NCBI RefSeq assembly: GCF_905475395.1
Contig: NC_058337.1
Location: forward strand, 62,950,368 to 63,014,367
From: Chrysoperla carnea
Taxonomy: Eukaryota > Arthropoda > Insecta > Neuroptera > Chrysopidae
Direction: 5' to 3'
DNA length: 64,000 nt
The position numbers and the translations under genes were made by a program. This document shows, in pieces, positions 13,340 to 24,128 of this stretch (positions within the stretch are counted from its first letter, which is position 1; each line of letters starts with the position of its first letter). The notes beneath the pieces are model-generated. The model worked only from the letters and a program-made list of their open reading frames with translations. It had not been told where the DNA came from and did not search any database.

Positions 13340-13842
13340 AGTAGTTATGGTCAGTTAAAGATGTTACAAATAAAGGAAAATGAAAGAGATCGGCTGCATT
13401 TTGTTAAAACGCCATGGAATATGTTTCTTAGGTGTCAAATATCATTAGTAACGCATAAGTTCTATTTGTTAATAAACAATTAATTGTTAATTCAATGAAA
13501 CGGTTAAAGTTGACTTGCAAAATTAATAAATAGGCAACTTGAATTACGTATACGTTATACATGTATAATAGTTCTCGATTATTTGACAAACTCTAAACAT
13601 TTCCGCTATACAAGTTGCCCAATTACTAATTTTTTAAGTGAACTTTTCCATTGATCGTTTCATTGAATTGGAAATTTATAGTTTATTAACAAAAAGATAC
13701 ATTTGAGCCAATAATTCATGCGTTACTAATGATATTTGACACCTAAGAAACACATTAGATGAGGTTTTAGCAAATGCGAGTGGTTCCTTTCATTTTCCTT
13801 TATTAGCTGATTTTTGTAACATTTTTTACTGTACTAGTAGTT
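13340..13842. mobile_element. foldback element, nearly complete palindrome (about 500 bp)
   Basis: Left half 13340-13585 and right half 13605-13842 read as diverged inverted copies. Shared blocks include TAAAGGAAAATGAAAG, CTTAGGTGTCAAATATCATT followed by AGTAACGCAT, AATTCAATGAAACG and GGCAACTTG (13533-13541 against 13611-13619). Short gaps in one arm account for the length difference. No coding capacity. Confidence 0.7.
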
Positions 13843-14195
13843 CTTAATTATAAACAAATTAATTTTAATTTTTGCAATATTATTTTTATTGTTAATTTTA
13901 TTAAATATATTTATTTCTAAAAATTATTAATTAATTTTTTTATTGAATCCAAATTCAACTGTCACCATTCCATTCCTCTTTCTATTAATAAAGGGTCCTG
14001 TGTCAGATAAATTTTGAAAATAATGATTTGCATTAAATTAATTAGTGAAAATAGAAAAAGTTGAGTATTGTTTTCGGTAGTATATTTTTTATTTCAAAAT
14101 TCGGCAGTTACTAAACTTCTCATTTATATTATTTAAAAAATCTAAGTTCATTCGGTACGTGGTACGTAAAATCTAATTTTTGCTAGATATATCCT

Positions 14196-15016
14196 CAGGG
14201 CTTCTTAAACTTTTGTAATTCACGACCCCATTTATGATTGCGAGTTTCTTGACGACCCCATACAAATATAAAAGAAAAATAAATTAATATTTTTTGATGA
14301 TTTATTTATTAGGTAATAATATACATATACATATGAAAATATATAAGTTTAGAATTCGTTTTGAAACATACAAAAATCTAAAATTATAAATTGCACGAAA
14401 AATTATAAAATTGTATTTATTATAGTTTCAAAAATAAAAGTGGATTCTGACCGTGTTAATTCTCTCGAATATATTCAGTAGTTGCGTGGTAAGTATTCAA
14501 TTAAAGTATAAGTTAAAAATTTAATGAGATGGATATGCCTGTTTTTTATTGCATAACAAATCAAATCTTGGTGGAATGTTTGAAACTGCTGGACGTAAGA
14601 CCTCTTCAACATTTTTTTTCGCTGAACGATATTGGGATTTAATATGTGTTAAAGCTGTTTCTTCAGCAATAATATCTAGAAATTTTGTTGATAATTATTT
14701 CTCGGGATTATTTCGGCTTTTAGAGATTGACAAAAATAAATTTATATTTTTTATTAATTCCAATAACATTTCATAATTCATAGTAAATGTTATTCAAGTT
14801 ATTATAATACTCTTAAAAGAAATGCAGGTACAAACAATCTTTCCGAAGTAGATTTTATGATATATTTATCTACGATAATTGTTATTTTATCTTTATAACA
14901 ATAATTTTACAAGTTAAAAACATTTTCTGTTAAATTGTATTTTTACCTCTCACGACCCCAGAATTTTGCTACGCGACCCCAAATGGGGTCGCGACCCATA
15001 GTTTAAGGAAGCCCTG
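14196..15016. mobile_element. hAT-like non-autonomous element
   Basis: Begins CAGGGCTTCTTAAACT and ends with the inverted counterpart (its complement reads CAGGGCTTCCTTAAACT), 821 bp apart. Just inside both ends are repeated CGACCCC blocks in inverted orientation. CAGGG-type tips are usual for hAT transposons. The 8-base flanks (TATATCCT and CTTTAGCC) do not match, so no clean target duplication remains. The one internal open frame (14549-14776) shows no BED finger or hAT dimerisation motif. Confidence 0.6.
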
Positions 15017-15968
15017 CTTTAGCCAAAGAAAATTAAATAAATTATGTAAAAATAAATAATAAATAAAACTTCATAAAAAAGTGGAAATAACTATCTTCTG
15101 TTTTCCAATGCAAACAGGCGAAATTTCAAACAAACAATAAAATAAAAAAGAACATGAATAAAAGTTTTCAACTAAAAAAAAAATGTATAGAAAAAAGAAA
15201 AATTTAGTTTTATTTTTTTACATTTATACATGGAGATAATGAAATTAGATAGGAAATGAGTCGTCGAGATCCGCCGAGACTTAAATACAGAGAAAATATT
15301 ACGTAAAAACATATGTTAAGAGCCGCGACAGGATTAATACAGTGGGTTACGCAAAAAGCTAAAATAAAAACAAAAGAGAAGTGAGAGGGGTAGGTTGTTG
15401 TATATAATTTTGGAGTTTGAACTTGTTAAGGAAGATGAAAATTGTAGAGGATTTTAAGCGTATTTAAAACCGGTGGTTGGTCGAAAATGTTTTTTCCCCT
15501 CTCCTCTTTTCGCACAGAGTCCTCGAGGTCGAAAACATGAGAAAATGTTAATTAAACATCCCTGAACAGCATTCTAAGGTATCATTAACTTCTAAACTTT
15601 TTCCACCGAACCCCACTTTTTCCTACCTATCGACTAGAGTATAATATAAAATAGCCTCTATATTTAAATCAGGAAATTACATATCTCCAATATTGTCTTA
15701 AAATGACATTTGTACAAGGAACTAATTCTAACAATAAATAATTTAAATAAGTATCTTTCGAATAATATTCAAAAACTGTTAAAATTTAAAATCAATTGGT
15801 AGCGTTTTTAGTTGCACACATGAATCTTATAAGCTTCATGGTTGCAGAGTTCGAGTTTTAGAGTCCCAAGTGTTGCTTAATCATTAGTTGGTAACACTGC
15901 TACCATTTTGATAAAATTAAATCATTAGTAATTTCATGCGTGCACACAGCGTTGTGAATTGTTAGAAC

Positions 15969-15976
15969 TTCTTTTC
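15969..15976 (+). promoter_or_regulatory. candidate TCT (TOP-type) initiator of Nopp140
   Basis: TTCTTTTC fits the YYCTTTYY polypyrimidine initiator known from ribosomal-protein and other translation-related genes in flies and mammals. It lies 16 bases upstream of the start codon, so the mRNA would begin with an oligopyrimidine tract and a very short leader. No transcript start evidence is available. Confidence 0.35.
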
Positions 15977-15986
15977 GGCTGGCAGC

Positions 15987-18900
15987 ATGTCAACCATGGA
16001 CGAAAAATCCATCACTGCTTTAGTGCACGATTACCTTTTAAAAATAGATAAAAATTTATCAACTGTTTTTCAAAAGAAAACAAACGCGGTAAGAAATTTT
16101 TCCAATTTTTGTTTTTAACCCCACGTGCGTAAACAATTTTGTTGATTTGTAATTAAAATGTACCCCACGTGGGACTTATCCGCGTGTTTGTGAAAATTGT
16201 AATTAATGAGTTTTATTGTATTTTTTTTATAGCCAATATTACCAAAAGGTTCGCCCACAATTAAAGATGTTATATCACATTATCAAAAAACAGCAAAAAA
16301 GAAAATTCCAGAATTAAAAGCGACCAAGGATGAACAATCTAGCAGTGAGGAAACAAGCAGTGAATCTGAAGATGATACACCAGCAAACAAAAAACTGGTA
16401 AATGGAACTAAACAAATAGCTAATGGTCTGCCAGCAAAAAAACCGGCTATTTCACAAAAGAAAGAAGAAAGTTCTTCGGAGGATTCTAGTAGTGAAGACG
16501 AACAACCAGCACAGGTATATTCAGTTTTAATTTAAAGTTTCATAAACGATTTTTATTTGTTTATTGTATTACAATATTTTAAGTTGAATTATTCAACTTA
16601 ACCTAAATATGTTAATTTAACCAAATTTGTTTCTCAATATTTTATTGATTGAAATTCACTCACATTTCAATTGGGTATAAATAAAACAAATTTTTTAATC
16701 TTTTTTTTTTTTGCCAAGATTGTAATAAGGCTTTGTCTAATTTGGTTCATGTTAATTATTCATTTGAATAATTATTGAATTAATAATTTTGTCGTAATTA
16801 AGTTATAATTTTTTTAATTTAGAAAAAATCAGTGCAACCAGCTCCTAAATCACAACCTCCTAAACAAGCGCAAGCGAAAAAACAAGAATCAAGTAGCGAA
16901 GATTCCAGCAGTAGTGATGACGAAGAATCTAAAAAACCACAACAGATCGTTGCAAAACCTCAACCCGTCAAACCTGCAGTAAGTAAAAAGGCCGAATCAA
17001 GTAGTAGCGACGATGACAGTTCAGAAGAAGAAACTCCTCCTAAAGTAACTTCCACAGTTAATAAAGTAGCTCCACAAATTCAAAAGAAAGTTCAAGCCAA
17101 AAAAGATAGTTCATCGGAAGAATCCAGTTCCGATGAAGATGATGAACCTACAATTAAAAAACCTACAACAAAAGTTGTTCAAAAACCGACTGTAACTACC
17201 ACAAAGGCTGTTCCCAAAAAACAAAAATCTAGTAGCGAAGATTCTGAATCAGACAGTGACGAAGAACCACCAGCAAAAAAAGCAGCAACTGTTCCAACCA
17301 AAGCATCTGGTGCTAAACCTGCTCCACCAGCTAAAAAAGATTCAAGTTCAGATGATTCTGATTCTTCAGATGAAGAAGATGCCAAACCTGTCAAAAAAAC
17401 AGCACCCGCACCAGCTAAACAAACACCAGTCAAGAAGGAAGAATCTTCGTCTGATGATTCATCAAGTGAAGAAGAATCCCCAGTAAAATTACCTGCAAAA
17501 TTAACAGCTTCAACGCCTGTTGTTAAAAAACCAGCAGCCACACCATCAAAAAAACAAGAAAGCTCTTCTGATGACGATTCTTCAAGTGATGAAGATGAAA
17601 AACCACAACCTAAAGCAACACCAGCAAAAGCTACTCCAGCTAAGAAGCCAGCTACCAAAGAAGAAAGTTCTTCAGACGATTCTTCTAGCGATGAAGAAGA
17701 GCAACCTAAAAAAGCGGCTCCTGCACCCGTGAAAGCATCAGCAGCAAAGAAAAAAGAATCATCGAGTAGCGAGGATAGTTCTGACGATGAAGAAGAGTCT
17801 AAACCTGCTTCTGCCCCACCAACACCTAAAGGTGGACAAAAAAGGAAATTTGATGATGATTCCAACAACGCCGAACCTCAGTCGAAGAAACCAGCTTATA
17901 GTAATTTTGTTAAAGCAAATGATAGTTTCAATTTGAATGATACAAATAAGGTAAGCAATGAAAATAATTTATTTAACGAATTTTTAGCAAAAATAAATTG
18001 GAAGATTTATTTTCCTACTTTCTGTCAATTCATAAATTTTAACGCGATACTTTGATATTACACTGAAAATGCATTGAAAACCTTCCTTTTTTATTATTTT
18101 ATAAAATTCTCCGTCATAATTTTTGAAAGTAGTAAGACATAATAAATAGCGTATTCGGTTTGTGTTGTACCGATGAACATTGTCCTGGAATGTAAATCAT
18201 CCCTGAAAAAACATCATGCTCATGTCATTTATAAAAATTATCAGATTTGAAAAGAAAAAAACATGCAAGTTTATTTTTCCATTAATTATACCATGTATAT
18301 ATGAAATATATCATAGTATATTACTTTTAGTTCCAAGTTTGTAACGCTCAAAAATATTGATGCTACGAGCAAAATTTTGGTATAGGTGTACATAAAATCA
18401 CGGAATTAGTCCATTTTTGGTTGTCTGCATGTCAACACGATAACTCAAACACGAAAAATGATATCAAGCTGAAATTTTTACAGCGTGCTTAGGATATAAA
18501 AAGTGAGGCCGAGTTAATAAATTAGCAACATAGGTGGTCAATTGCGTCTTGGGTCCGTAGGATCCATCTTGTAAACCCTTAGAGCTAGAACGAAAGTTTA
18601 AATGTAAAAAATGTTCCTTGTATAAAAATAAATAACTTTTGTTTGAAACATTTTTTTTGCAAACATAACTGTTTACCCACGAGGGCGCAAATTTATTCAT
18701 CTGCAAATTTTATAGTATGTATTATAGGGGAATGTCAGTTACATGTGTGTGGGTATCTTTTTTACTTAAGAGACGCCAAAAAACTAACGATAGCGTAATC
18801 AACACTGTCTATACATGGTATTTCAACAATTAAGTCAGTCAATGGTTTGTTTTCACTTGTTTTTAAATAATTTCTGTATAATTTTTACTGTATTGTACAG

Positions 18901-21212
18901 AATGCACATGTTAAATTTAGTTCTTTTTCCTTACTAACTTACCTGCAAGTAATTTATCTTATTTTAGATAAATCGGTACGATCAAAATAAAAACTTTAAA
19001 GATTACAAATATATTATAAACTAACAATAAAATATTGCTCGTACAAAAGTCCACTAAAATAATAAAAAACCAACTAAATTTCTATAGAAACTTAATTTGC
19101 TTACACCGTTGTCATGTTAAATAGTTCAGTGTCATCGTGAGTATTCAGAAACTTTGATTTTCTTAATTATGAGTGTTCGGAAACCTTCGGTTAAAATACA
19201 AAAAATTATACTCTAAAAAAAAGGAAGGAATCTGGTTTCATCAAAAAAAGAAATGGTCTGTTCATGAGTAAATTTTATTTTTAATAAAAGGATAACTTAC
19301 AATTTCATAAAATGACGGTTTCAAAAGGAAACAAATTTTCTGCTAAATTTTAATGCATATCCAATACCTATTAGTTCAAAATTTCAAATGTTTGTTACTC
19401 TTTAAAATTCAAATGTAGATTTAAGCATAAGTTTAAATTAAATATATTTGGTGTTCAAAAATAAGAGAAATATTGACTCAATTATTTTCAATGAAAAAGA
19501 TCACAATAACTCATAACCTCGTTAAATTATAGTATAGTACGTATTCTTTTAGTTGAAATAAAGTAAAATTAAATTGTCTAATTATACCGTGTATATTTGT
19601 AATATATATTAAGATATAGTAAGTTAAGTTCCAAGTTTGCAACGCCTAAAAATATTGATGTTACGAACAAAATTTTTTGTATAGGCGTTCATAAAATCAC
19701 CTAATTAGTCCATTTCTGGTTGTCCGTCTTTCATCTCGATAACTCAAAAACGATACGATACGAGATATCAAGCTGAAATTTTTATAGCGTTCTTAGGATG
19801 TAACAAGGTTCTTATCTTATAAACCGTTAGAGATAGAACAAAAGTTCCGTTAGAGTTAATAAAAGTTCCTTATAAAAAATTAAAAAATTTCGTTTGAAAC
19901 ATTTTTTCTTAAACGTTACTGTTAATCCGCGAGGGCGCAAATTCGGACAAAACTTTCGTGTTCATTTTCTCCAAAATTATTAAAGACAGCTAGTTGAAAA
20001 TTTGCAGGTAGCTTCAACTAGTGGTCTTGTAAAACATTCTTAAAAAACGAAGAAAAGTTCTAGAAAATGCTTTCGAATCTTCGAAAACAAATAAATGGCG
20101 ACCGGAAGGCCTCCATAATTTTGTTGGTATTCTAAGCTCTTCTACCATAAAAAAAATAATACAAGCACTGATATTCAACATTTTCTATACAGGGTATTTC
20201 AACTATAAATTCAGTCAATTATTTGTTTTATTTTGTTTTTTAAACAAGAATTTCAAGATATTTTTTTCCAATATTGTTTATTAATTATTTATAGCCAAAA
20301 AATACACCATTCAGACGTGTTCGAGACGAAGAAATTGAAATTGACCCACGTGTTAGAGATAATTCATTTGAAGCAAAGGTAACGATTGAACCTCAATGAA
20401 ATAAAAGGAAAATAGGCAATGCCCTCAACACAAATTATGCTTTTTTCAACGACTTTTTGTTGTTGAGGTTTAATTGTTACTTGAATTATAAGTTGTTTAC
20501 ATTGTTTATTTTGTGAGTTGAACTAATTGTCTATTTTTCTTTTGTTTCATATCTAGAGTGAAGGTGATGATGGTTTCAAACAAAAACCTTGGCAAAATAA
20601 AAATCGAGAGGGAGGAGGTGGAGGACGAGGAGGTGGATTTGGTGGACGTGGGGGATTTAATAGAGATCGTGAAGGTGGTGGAAGGGGAGGGTTCCGTGGT
20701 GGTCGAGGCGGAGGAGGCCGAGGTGGAGGCGGGCGCGGAGGGGGTGGTCGAGGTGGTGGAGGTGGTGATAGACGAAGTTTTGGTGGTCGCGATAATAATC
20801 GAGGGGGTGGTGGTGGAAGGGGTGGGGGTTTTGTTAAAGATAGAAACAGTTTTGGAGGATTTAATAATTCATCGAGTAATTCCGGTCCACCTCAAAACAA
20901 AAAAATTACATTTGATTAGTTGAAATAAAGGTAACTAATCTAAGTAGTTATTGATCTACCTCTCGATCTTTGTGAATGGTGTGTGCATGTGTGAGAGAGA
21001 ATAGTTAATAATGTATTTAAAATTACACATTTCAAAATTTTTTTTTATTATTTTAGAGAAACGCTAGAGGATCGTGGGGTGAACGAGCTAACCTTGATTT
21101 AAAACATACTCGTGGCAAATCGTTTCGTCATGAAAAGACAAAAAAGAAACGCGGTTCTTATCGTGGTGGAACTATTGACATGAGCGTTAATTCAATTAAA
21201 TTTGAAGACTAA
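15987..21212 (+). CDS. Nopp140: Nopp140 (NOLC1), nucleolar snoRNP/Cajal-body phosphoprotein
   Basis: Exons 15987-16088, 16233-16514, 16823-17950, 20295-20378, then alternatively 20557-20919 or 21057-21212. All introns are GT-AG and every coding junction is phase 0. Nopp140 chaperones box C/D and H/ACA snoRNPs between nucleolus and Cajal bodies and is heavily phosphorylated by CK2. Seen: residues 1-34 form a LisH-type N-terminus (LVHDYLLKI); 35-504 hold about eleven acidic clusters of Ser/Glu/Asp ([10 protein letters not shown] type, CK2-like) alternating with Lys/Pro/Ala linkers; 505-532 begin the conserved C-terminal segment ([19 protein letters not shown]). With the last exon the protein is 583 residues ending in the SRP40 signature ([17 protein letters not shown]); with the RGG exon it is 652. 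This matches the Nopp140-True and Nopp140-RGG forms of Drosophila. Confidence 0.95.
16122..16171. promoter_or_regulatory. pair of CACGTG E-boxes in Nopp140 intron 1
   Basis: CACGTG occurs at 16122-16127 and 16166-16171, both inside a shared CCCCACGTG 9-mer, 135 and 179 bases downstream of the start codon. In Drosophila, Myc/Max sites of this form just downstream of the transcription start mark ribosome-biogenesis genes. Two perfect copies 44 bases apart are unexpected in such AT-rich DNA. Binding is inferred. Confidence 0.45.
18281..18868 (+). repeat. dispersed repeat family A, copy 1 (long)
   Basis: Begins ATTATACCATGTATAT and ends around CTGTCTATACATGGTATTTC plus GTCAGTCAATGGTTTGTTTTC. Internal markers: AAAAATATTGATGCTACGA, ATCAAGCTGAAATTTTTACA, TGTTTACCCACGAGGGCGCA. 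The same markers recur in order at 19577-20246, inverted at 36402-36822, and as the right-hand part only at 57640-57860. No coding potential; probably a non-autonomous transposon. Confidence 0.7.
19577..20246 (+). repeat. dispersed repeat family A, copy 2 (long)
   Basis: Same order of markers as the copy at 18281: ATTATACCGTGTATAT start, AAAAATATTGATGTTACGA, ATCAAGCTGAAATTTTTATA, CGCGAGGGCGCAAATTCG, and an end with TACAGGGTATTTCAAC. The middle-right part differs, containing an extra stretch (about 19945-20180) also seen inverted at 36480-36600. Confidence 0.7.
20557..20919 (+). CDS. Nopp140: Nopp140 alternative last exon: RGG/GAR tail (Nopp140-RGG form)
   Basis: Spliced after the acceptor TCATATCTAG in phase 0, this exon encodes 120 residues: an acidic lead ([13 protein letters not shown]), then a glycine/arginine domain with many RGG and GRGGG units and interspersed Phe (FGGRGGF), ending NKKITFD and stop. 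GAR domains bind RNA and are arginine-methylated in nucleolar proteins such as fibrillarin and nucleolin. The reading frame is fixed by the upstream exon; the overlapping open frame one base later (20558-20923) is a shadow. A donor-like AAAG|GTAACT follows 11 bases after the stop, so the exon may be either terminal or an included cassette. Confidence 0.9.
   Translation, partial: SEGDDGFKQKPWQNKNREGGGGGRGGGFGGRGGFNRDREGGGRGGFRGGRGGGGRGGGGRGGGGRGGGGGDRRSFGGRDNNRGGGGGRGGGFVKDRNSFGGFNNSSSNSGPPQNKKITFD
20924..20929 (+). terminator. AATAAA between the RGG-exon stop and its donor site
   Basis: AATAAA lies five bases after the TAG stop and overlaps the AAAG|GTAACT donor region. Cleavage here would make the RGG exon a true terminal exon; splicing here would carry the conserved exon as 3' UTR. 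Sequence alone does not decide. Confidence 0.35.
21057..21212 (+). CDS. Nopp140: Nopp140 conserved C-terminal exon (Nopp140-True form)
   Basis: Phase-0 exon after TTATTTTAG, 51 residues and a TAA stop. It carries the SRP40/NOLC1 C-terminal signature: WGERAN, then [19 protein letters not shown] and a closing VNSIKFED. It joins directly to the exon ending DNSFEAK, reproducing the uninterrupted conserved domain of vertebrate and yeast relatives. This domain is the most conserved part of the family. Confidence 0.93.
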   Translation, partial: RNARGSWGERANLDLKHTRGKSFRHEKTKKKRGSYRGGTIDMSVNSIKFED

Positions 21213-24128
21213 AATATAAGTTTTAGATTAGTTCTGTAATTTAGCACAAATAATCTTATTTTTTTTGATCTAACGACCAATTATTTTTTAAACTATTGTA
21301 GTCTGTAATTTATTTTCAAAAACAAATGTTAATTTTGTTTTTCTTTTTTTGAGTCCTACTTATTGATTATATTAAGTCGTCAAAAGGTGGTTAAGTATGT
21401 AATTCATTCGGATTTAAAACTGTTCTCCACCTGTTATAAGAATACTTGATTCATTAGTAAGACTGATGGATTTACAAGTGCTATAATTTTCGATTAAGCG
21501 AAAATTTTTACAATTCCGATAATTACTTACATTCGAGGTAAATAAGTCCGGCAGCACTTGTAAGTTCATCACTTTAAAATTTTGCGACAACAGATGTAGA
21601 ACAGTTTTGAAAATACAATAAATGTAAATGAAAACGGTAATGAAAAAGTCCTCTGAAAGATGAACTTTTAATACAATTTTGTAAAGTATTTACTTGTAAT
21701 TTTATATATCTGATAATTAAAAAATATATATTACTGATTATAAGAAATTCTGTGTATATTATTGCCATAAGTAAAGCGCTGTATATTTTGTGTTAAGAAA
21801 TTCAAAAATATATTACTGAAAATTTGAAATGAAGCCGTGTTTTTTGTTACATTTAATTTTATTTTACTTCATTAATTTACTTTGTTTATAAAAATGTACG
21901 AAATTTTAATAAGTACAAAATCTCAAATTGTAGAATTTATAAATTTAACTTATTAATATGTTATTCTTTTGCAACGCATGTTAATATTTTATTTCGGTGA
22001 GTGTAAATTTTAAGTCCTCACAATATTCGGAACTTAGGTTCCCACTATTGACTGCCGTTTCAATGAGTTTTTGGAACGTAGTTCCTTAACGCGGCTTGCC
22101 ATGGTGAGCAAACTGACAAAAACCGTCACGTAAGAAAATTAGATATACGTTGTGTGTGTGTGCCATACCCATGGTAACCACGATATGTTATCCTAGTTTG
22201 TATTATTTTTATTTATTATAGTACACGAATTTTGCATTTTTGTACTATTTATATCCAAAACTAGTTATGGATACATATGCATAACTAGTAACTTCGTTCC
22301 TAACGGGGGTTCCACAACCGCAATCTGTTTTTTTTATTAGAAGCTTGTTTAATGAAATCTGATCATTTGAAGGTAGATCATAAGCTCTTTACCTAATTAA
22401 AAAAAACCTGATGATAATGTGGAAATACAGGAAAGATTAAATACATCAACTTATATATTGGTAAGAATTAAAATATAATGTTCAACGGAAAATATTAAAT
22501 TTTAATCAAAGATTATATTTTGTAACCGAAAGAATCAGTCGCAACTTCAATTTTTGAAAAAATTGGATTAATATCATCTTTAGTTTACACTCTCGATGGT
22601 ATTTAACAGAATATTGAGAAAAAAAAAATTGAGTTACGACTTTCCTATCGGCTAAAGGCTTTAATTTTGGTTTTAAACGTCAAAGGTTTTTTAAATTTTG
22701 TAGATTTAACTTGTTTTAATGGATTCGAATTTGAGAAAATATTCTTTTCTTTGTTTTTTTATAATGAGAATTTTATAAAATAAATTTTCTAATTCGATGA
22801 AATTAAATTCTGTAAAATTTTTCTCGTTTATTACAGGTAATATAAATGTATAGGATTACTAATAAAAATAAGTGATATATAAATAACATTTTTGATAGGC
22901 ATGAAATTTTATAATATTTTTAAAAATCCTCCTAATATTTTCATAGGTAGAACAAATTTTTATAAATAAATGCGGTTTTCCAGATAAGAAGGATTCAAGT
23001 TACAATTGAATTTTAATCACTGCGATTATACCCTTCACTCTATCGATTTGAAATTTGGGTATGTTATAGGTATTCGTATTCTACATGTGTACTATGTGTA
23101 CTATTATTTTTCGAAAATCCTGTTAATTTTCCTAATTTTCATTGTTCAAATCCAGAGGTACAGTGGAATAAGAAAAAGTACCTGGGTGTGAACAATGAAA
23201 ATTGGGAAAATTAGCACGAATTTTTTGTTTCTGGATATACCAATACGTCGTAAAGGAGACTTCATATTTTCTATGTCGTTCGTCTCTTTGAAATCTGTAT
23301 ATCCATTATCCAATAAGCAAATATGTATAAAATTTATATTTATTATTGCATTAATAAACTACAATAGATACACTCTAGTAGCAAATAACTTTAGGCAGAA
23401 TACATAATTATAGGAGTGTTGGCGCGATGTGAAATGGATCTAAATGTATAATTGACCCTAGTTGGCGGGAATAATTTTTTTTTTCTTATCAAATATATTA
23501 ATATTAAGAAATGCATTATCTAATAGTTCCAAAAACTAATTAAAACATTAGAAAAATTTTATAATTACTTGAATATTTTATAATAGTTGAAAACGATAAG
23601 CGACAATAACAAAATTTTATTTGATAAAACAAAACAAACGAATCCATCGCATCGACTCAGTAATTAAAGTTAACATTACAGGTGAATGAAACAAGTACTT
23701 AATTAAATATAAAAGTTATGAGGTAGTCATGTATGACACAGAACTGTTGTAAACTGAAATACATTGATTCACATTCAACAAGTTAGCAGTCATCATCATC
23801 ACATCCATACCTGATTGGAGATGGCATTAGCCTTGAAAATTTGAAGAAAATGTTTATTAGTTCTTCAGTTAAGATTTGTATTGAATGAAGTTAAGAACAA
23901 AATACAAAAAAAGAAGAATACATTATAGTCAAAGGCAACAAATGATAACATCCCATTGTTGAAACTATTTTTAACAAAAAATAATGACCATAAAATATTT
24001 TTTTAAATTTCAGTAAATATAGTGAACTTTAAAAATGCAAAATACAAGTGTTTTTAGTTTAGTATAAAAATCATTACAAAATTAATTAATTTATTATTAA
24101 ATTTTAAGAAAAACTTTAATTTTTTACA
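21213..24128. other. Nopp140 3' region and intergenic spacer
   Basis: The Nopp140 3' UTR should occupy the first few hundred bases; a candidate AATAAA lies near 21615-21620. A short palindrome built on AACTAGTTATG and CATAACTAGT is at about 22259-22291, next to CTTAACGCGGCTTGCC (about 22085), whose near-complement recurs at about 29830, so these are probably remnants of one element family. TATAAAAG at 23709-23716 could serve the Spätzle-like gene, but such strings are common here. Confidence 0.45.

Larger units (their letters stand above)
10919..15986. other. intergenic with three mobile-element remnants
   Basis: No gene supported between the SIAH-like gene and Nopp140. Holds two foldback elements (11441-11682 and 13340-13842) and a hAT-like element (14196-15016), separated by AT-rich sequence with long T and A runs. 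The last few hundred bases should contain the Nopp140 promoter. Confidence 0.6.
17951..20294 (+). other. Nopp140 intron 3 with two family A repeats
   Basis: Bounded by AAG|GTAAGC and ATTTATAG|CC. Most of its 2.3 kb is two same-orientation copies of one dispersed element (18281-18868 and 19577-20246). Open frames inside it (such as 18464-18706 on the minus strand) belong to the repeats. Confidence 0.8.

Noticed and set aside
14549-14776. 75-codon open frame inside the hAT-like element
   Set aside because: No BED finger, catalytic or dimerisation motif of hAT transposases visible; likely chance.
17179-17868. 229-codon open frame on the minus strand
   Set aside because: Exactly antisense to the Ser/Asp/Glu/Lys repeats of Nopp140 exon 3; the Ser/Leu/Glu-rich translation is a by-product of the sense repeats.
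18464-18706. 80-codon minus-strand frame in Nopp140 intron 3
   Set aside because: Lies entirely inside a family A repeat copy.
20558-20923. 121-codon Val/Glu-rich frame
   Set aside because: One base out of phase with the RGG exon, which is fixed by splicing to the upstream Nopp140 exon and by its recognisable GAR sequence.
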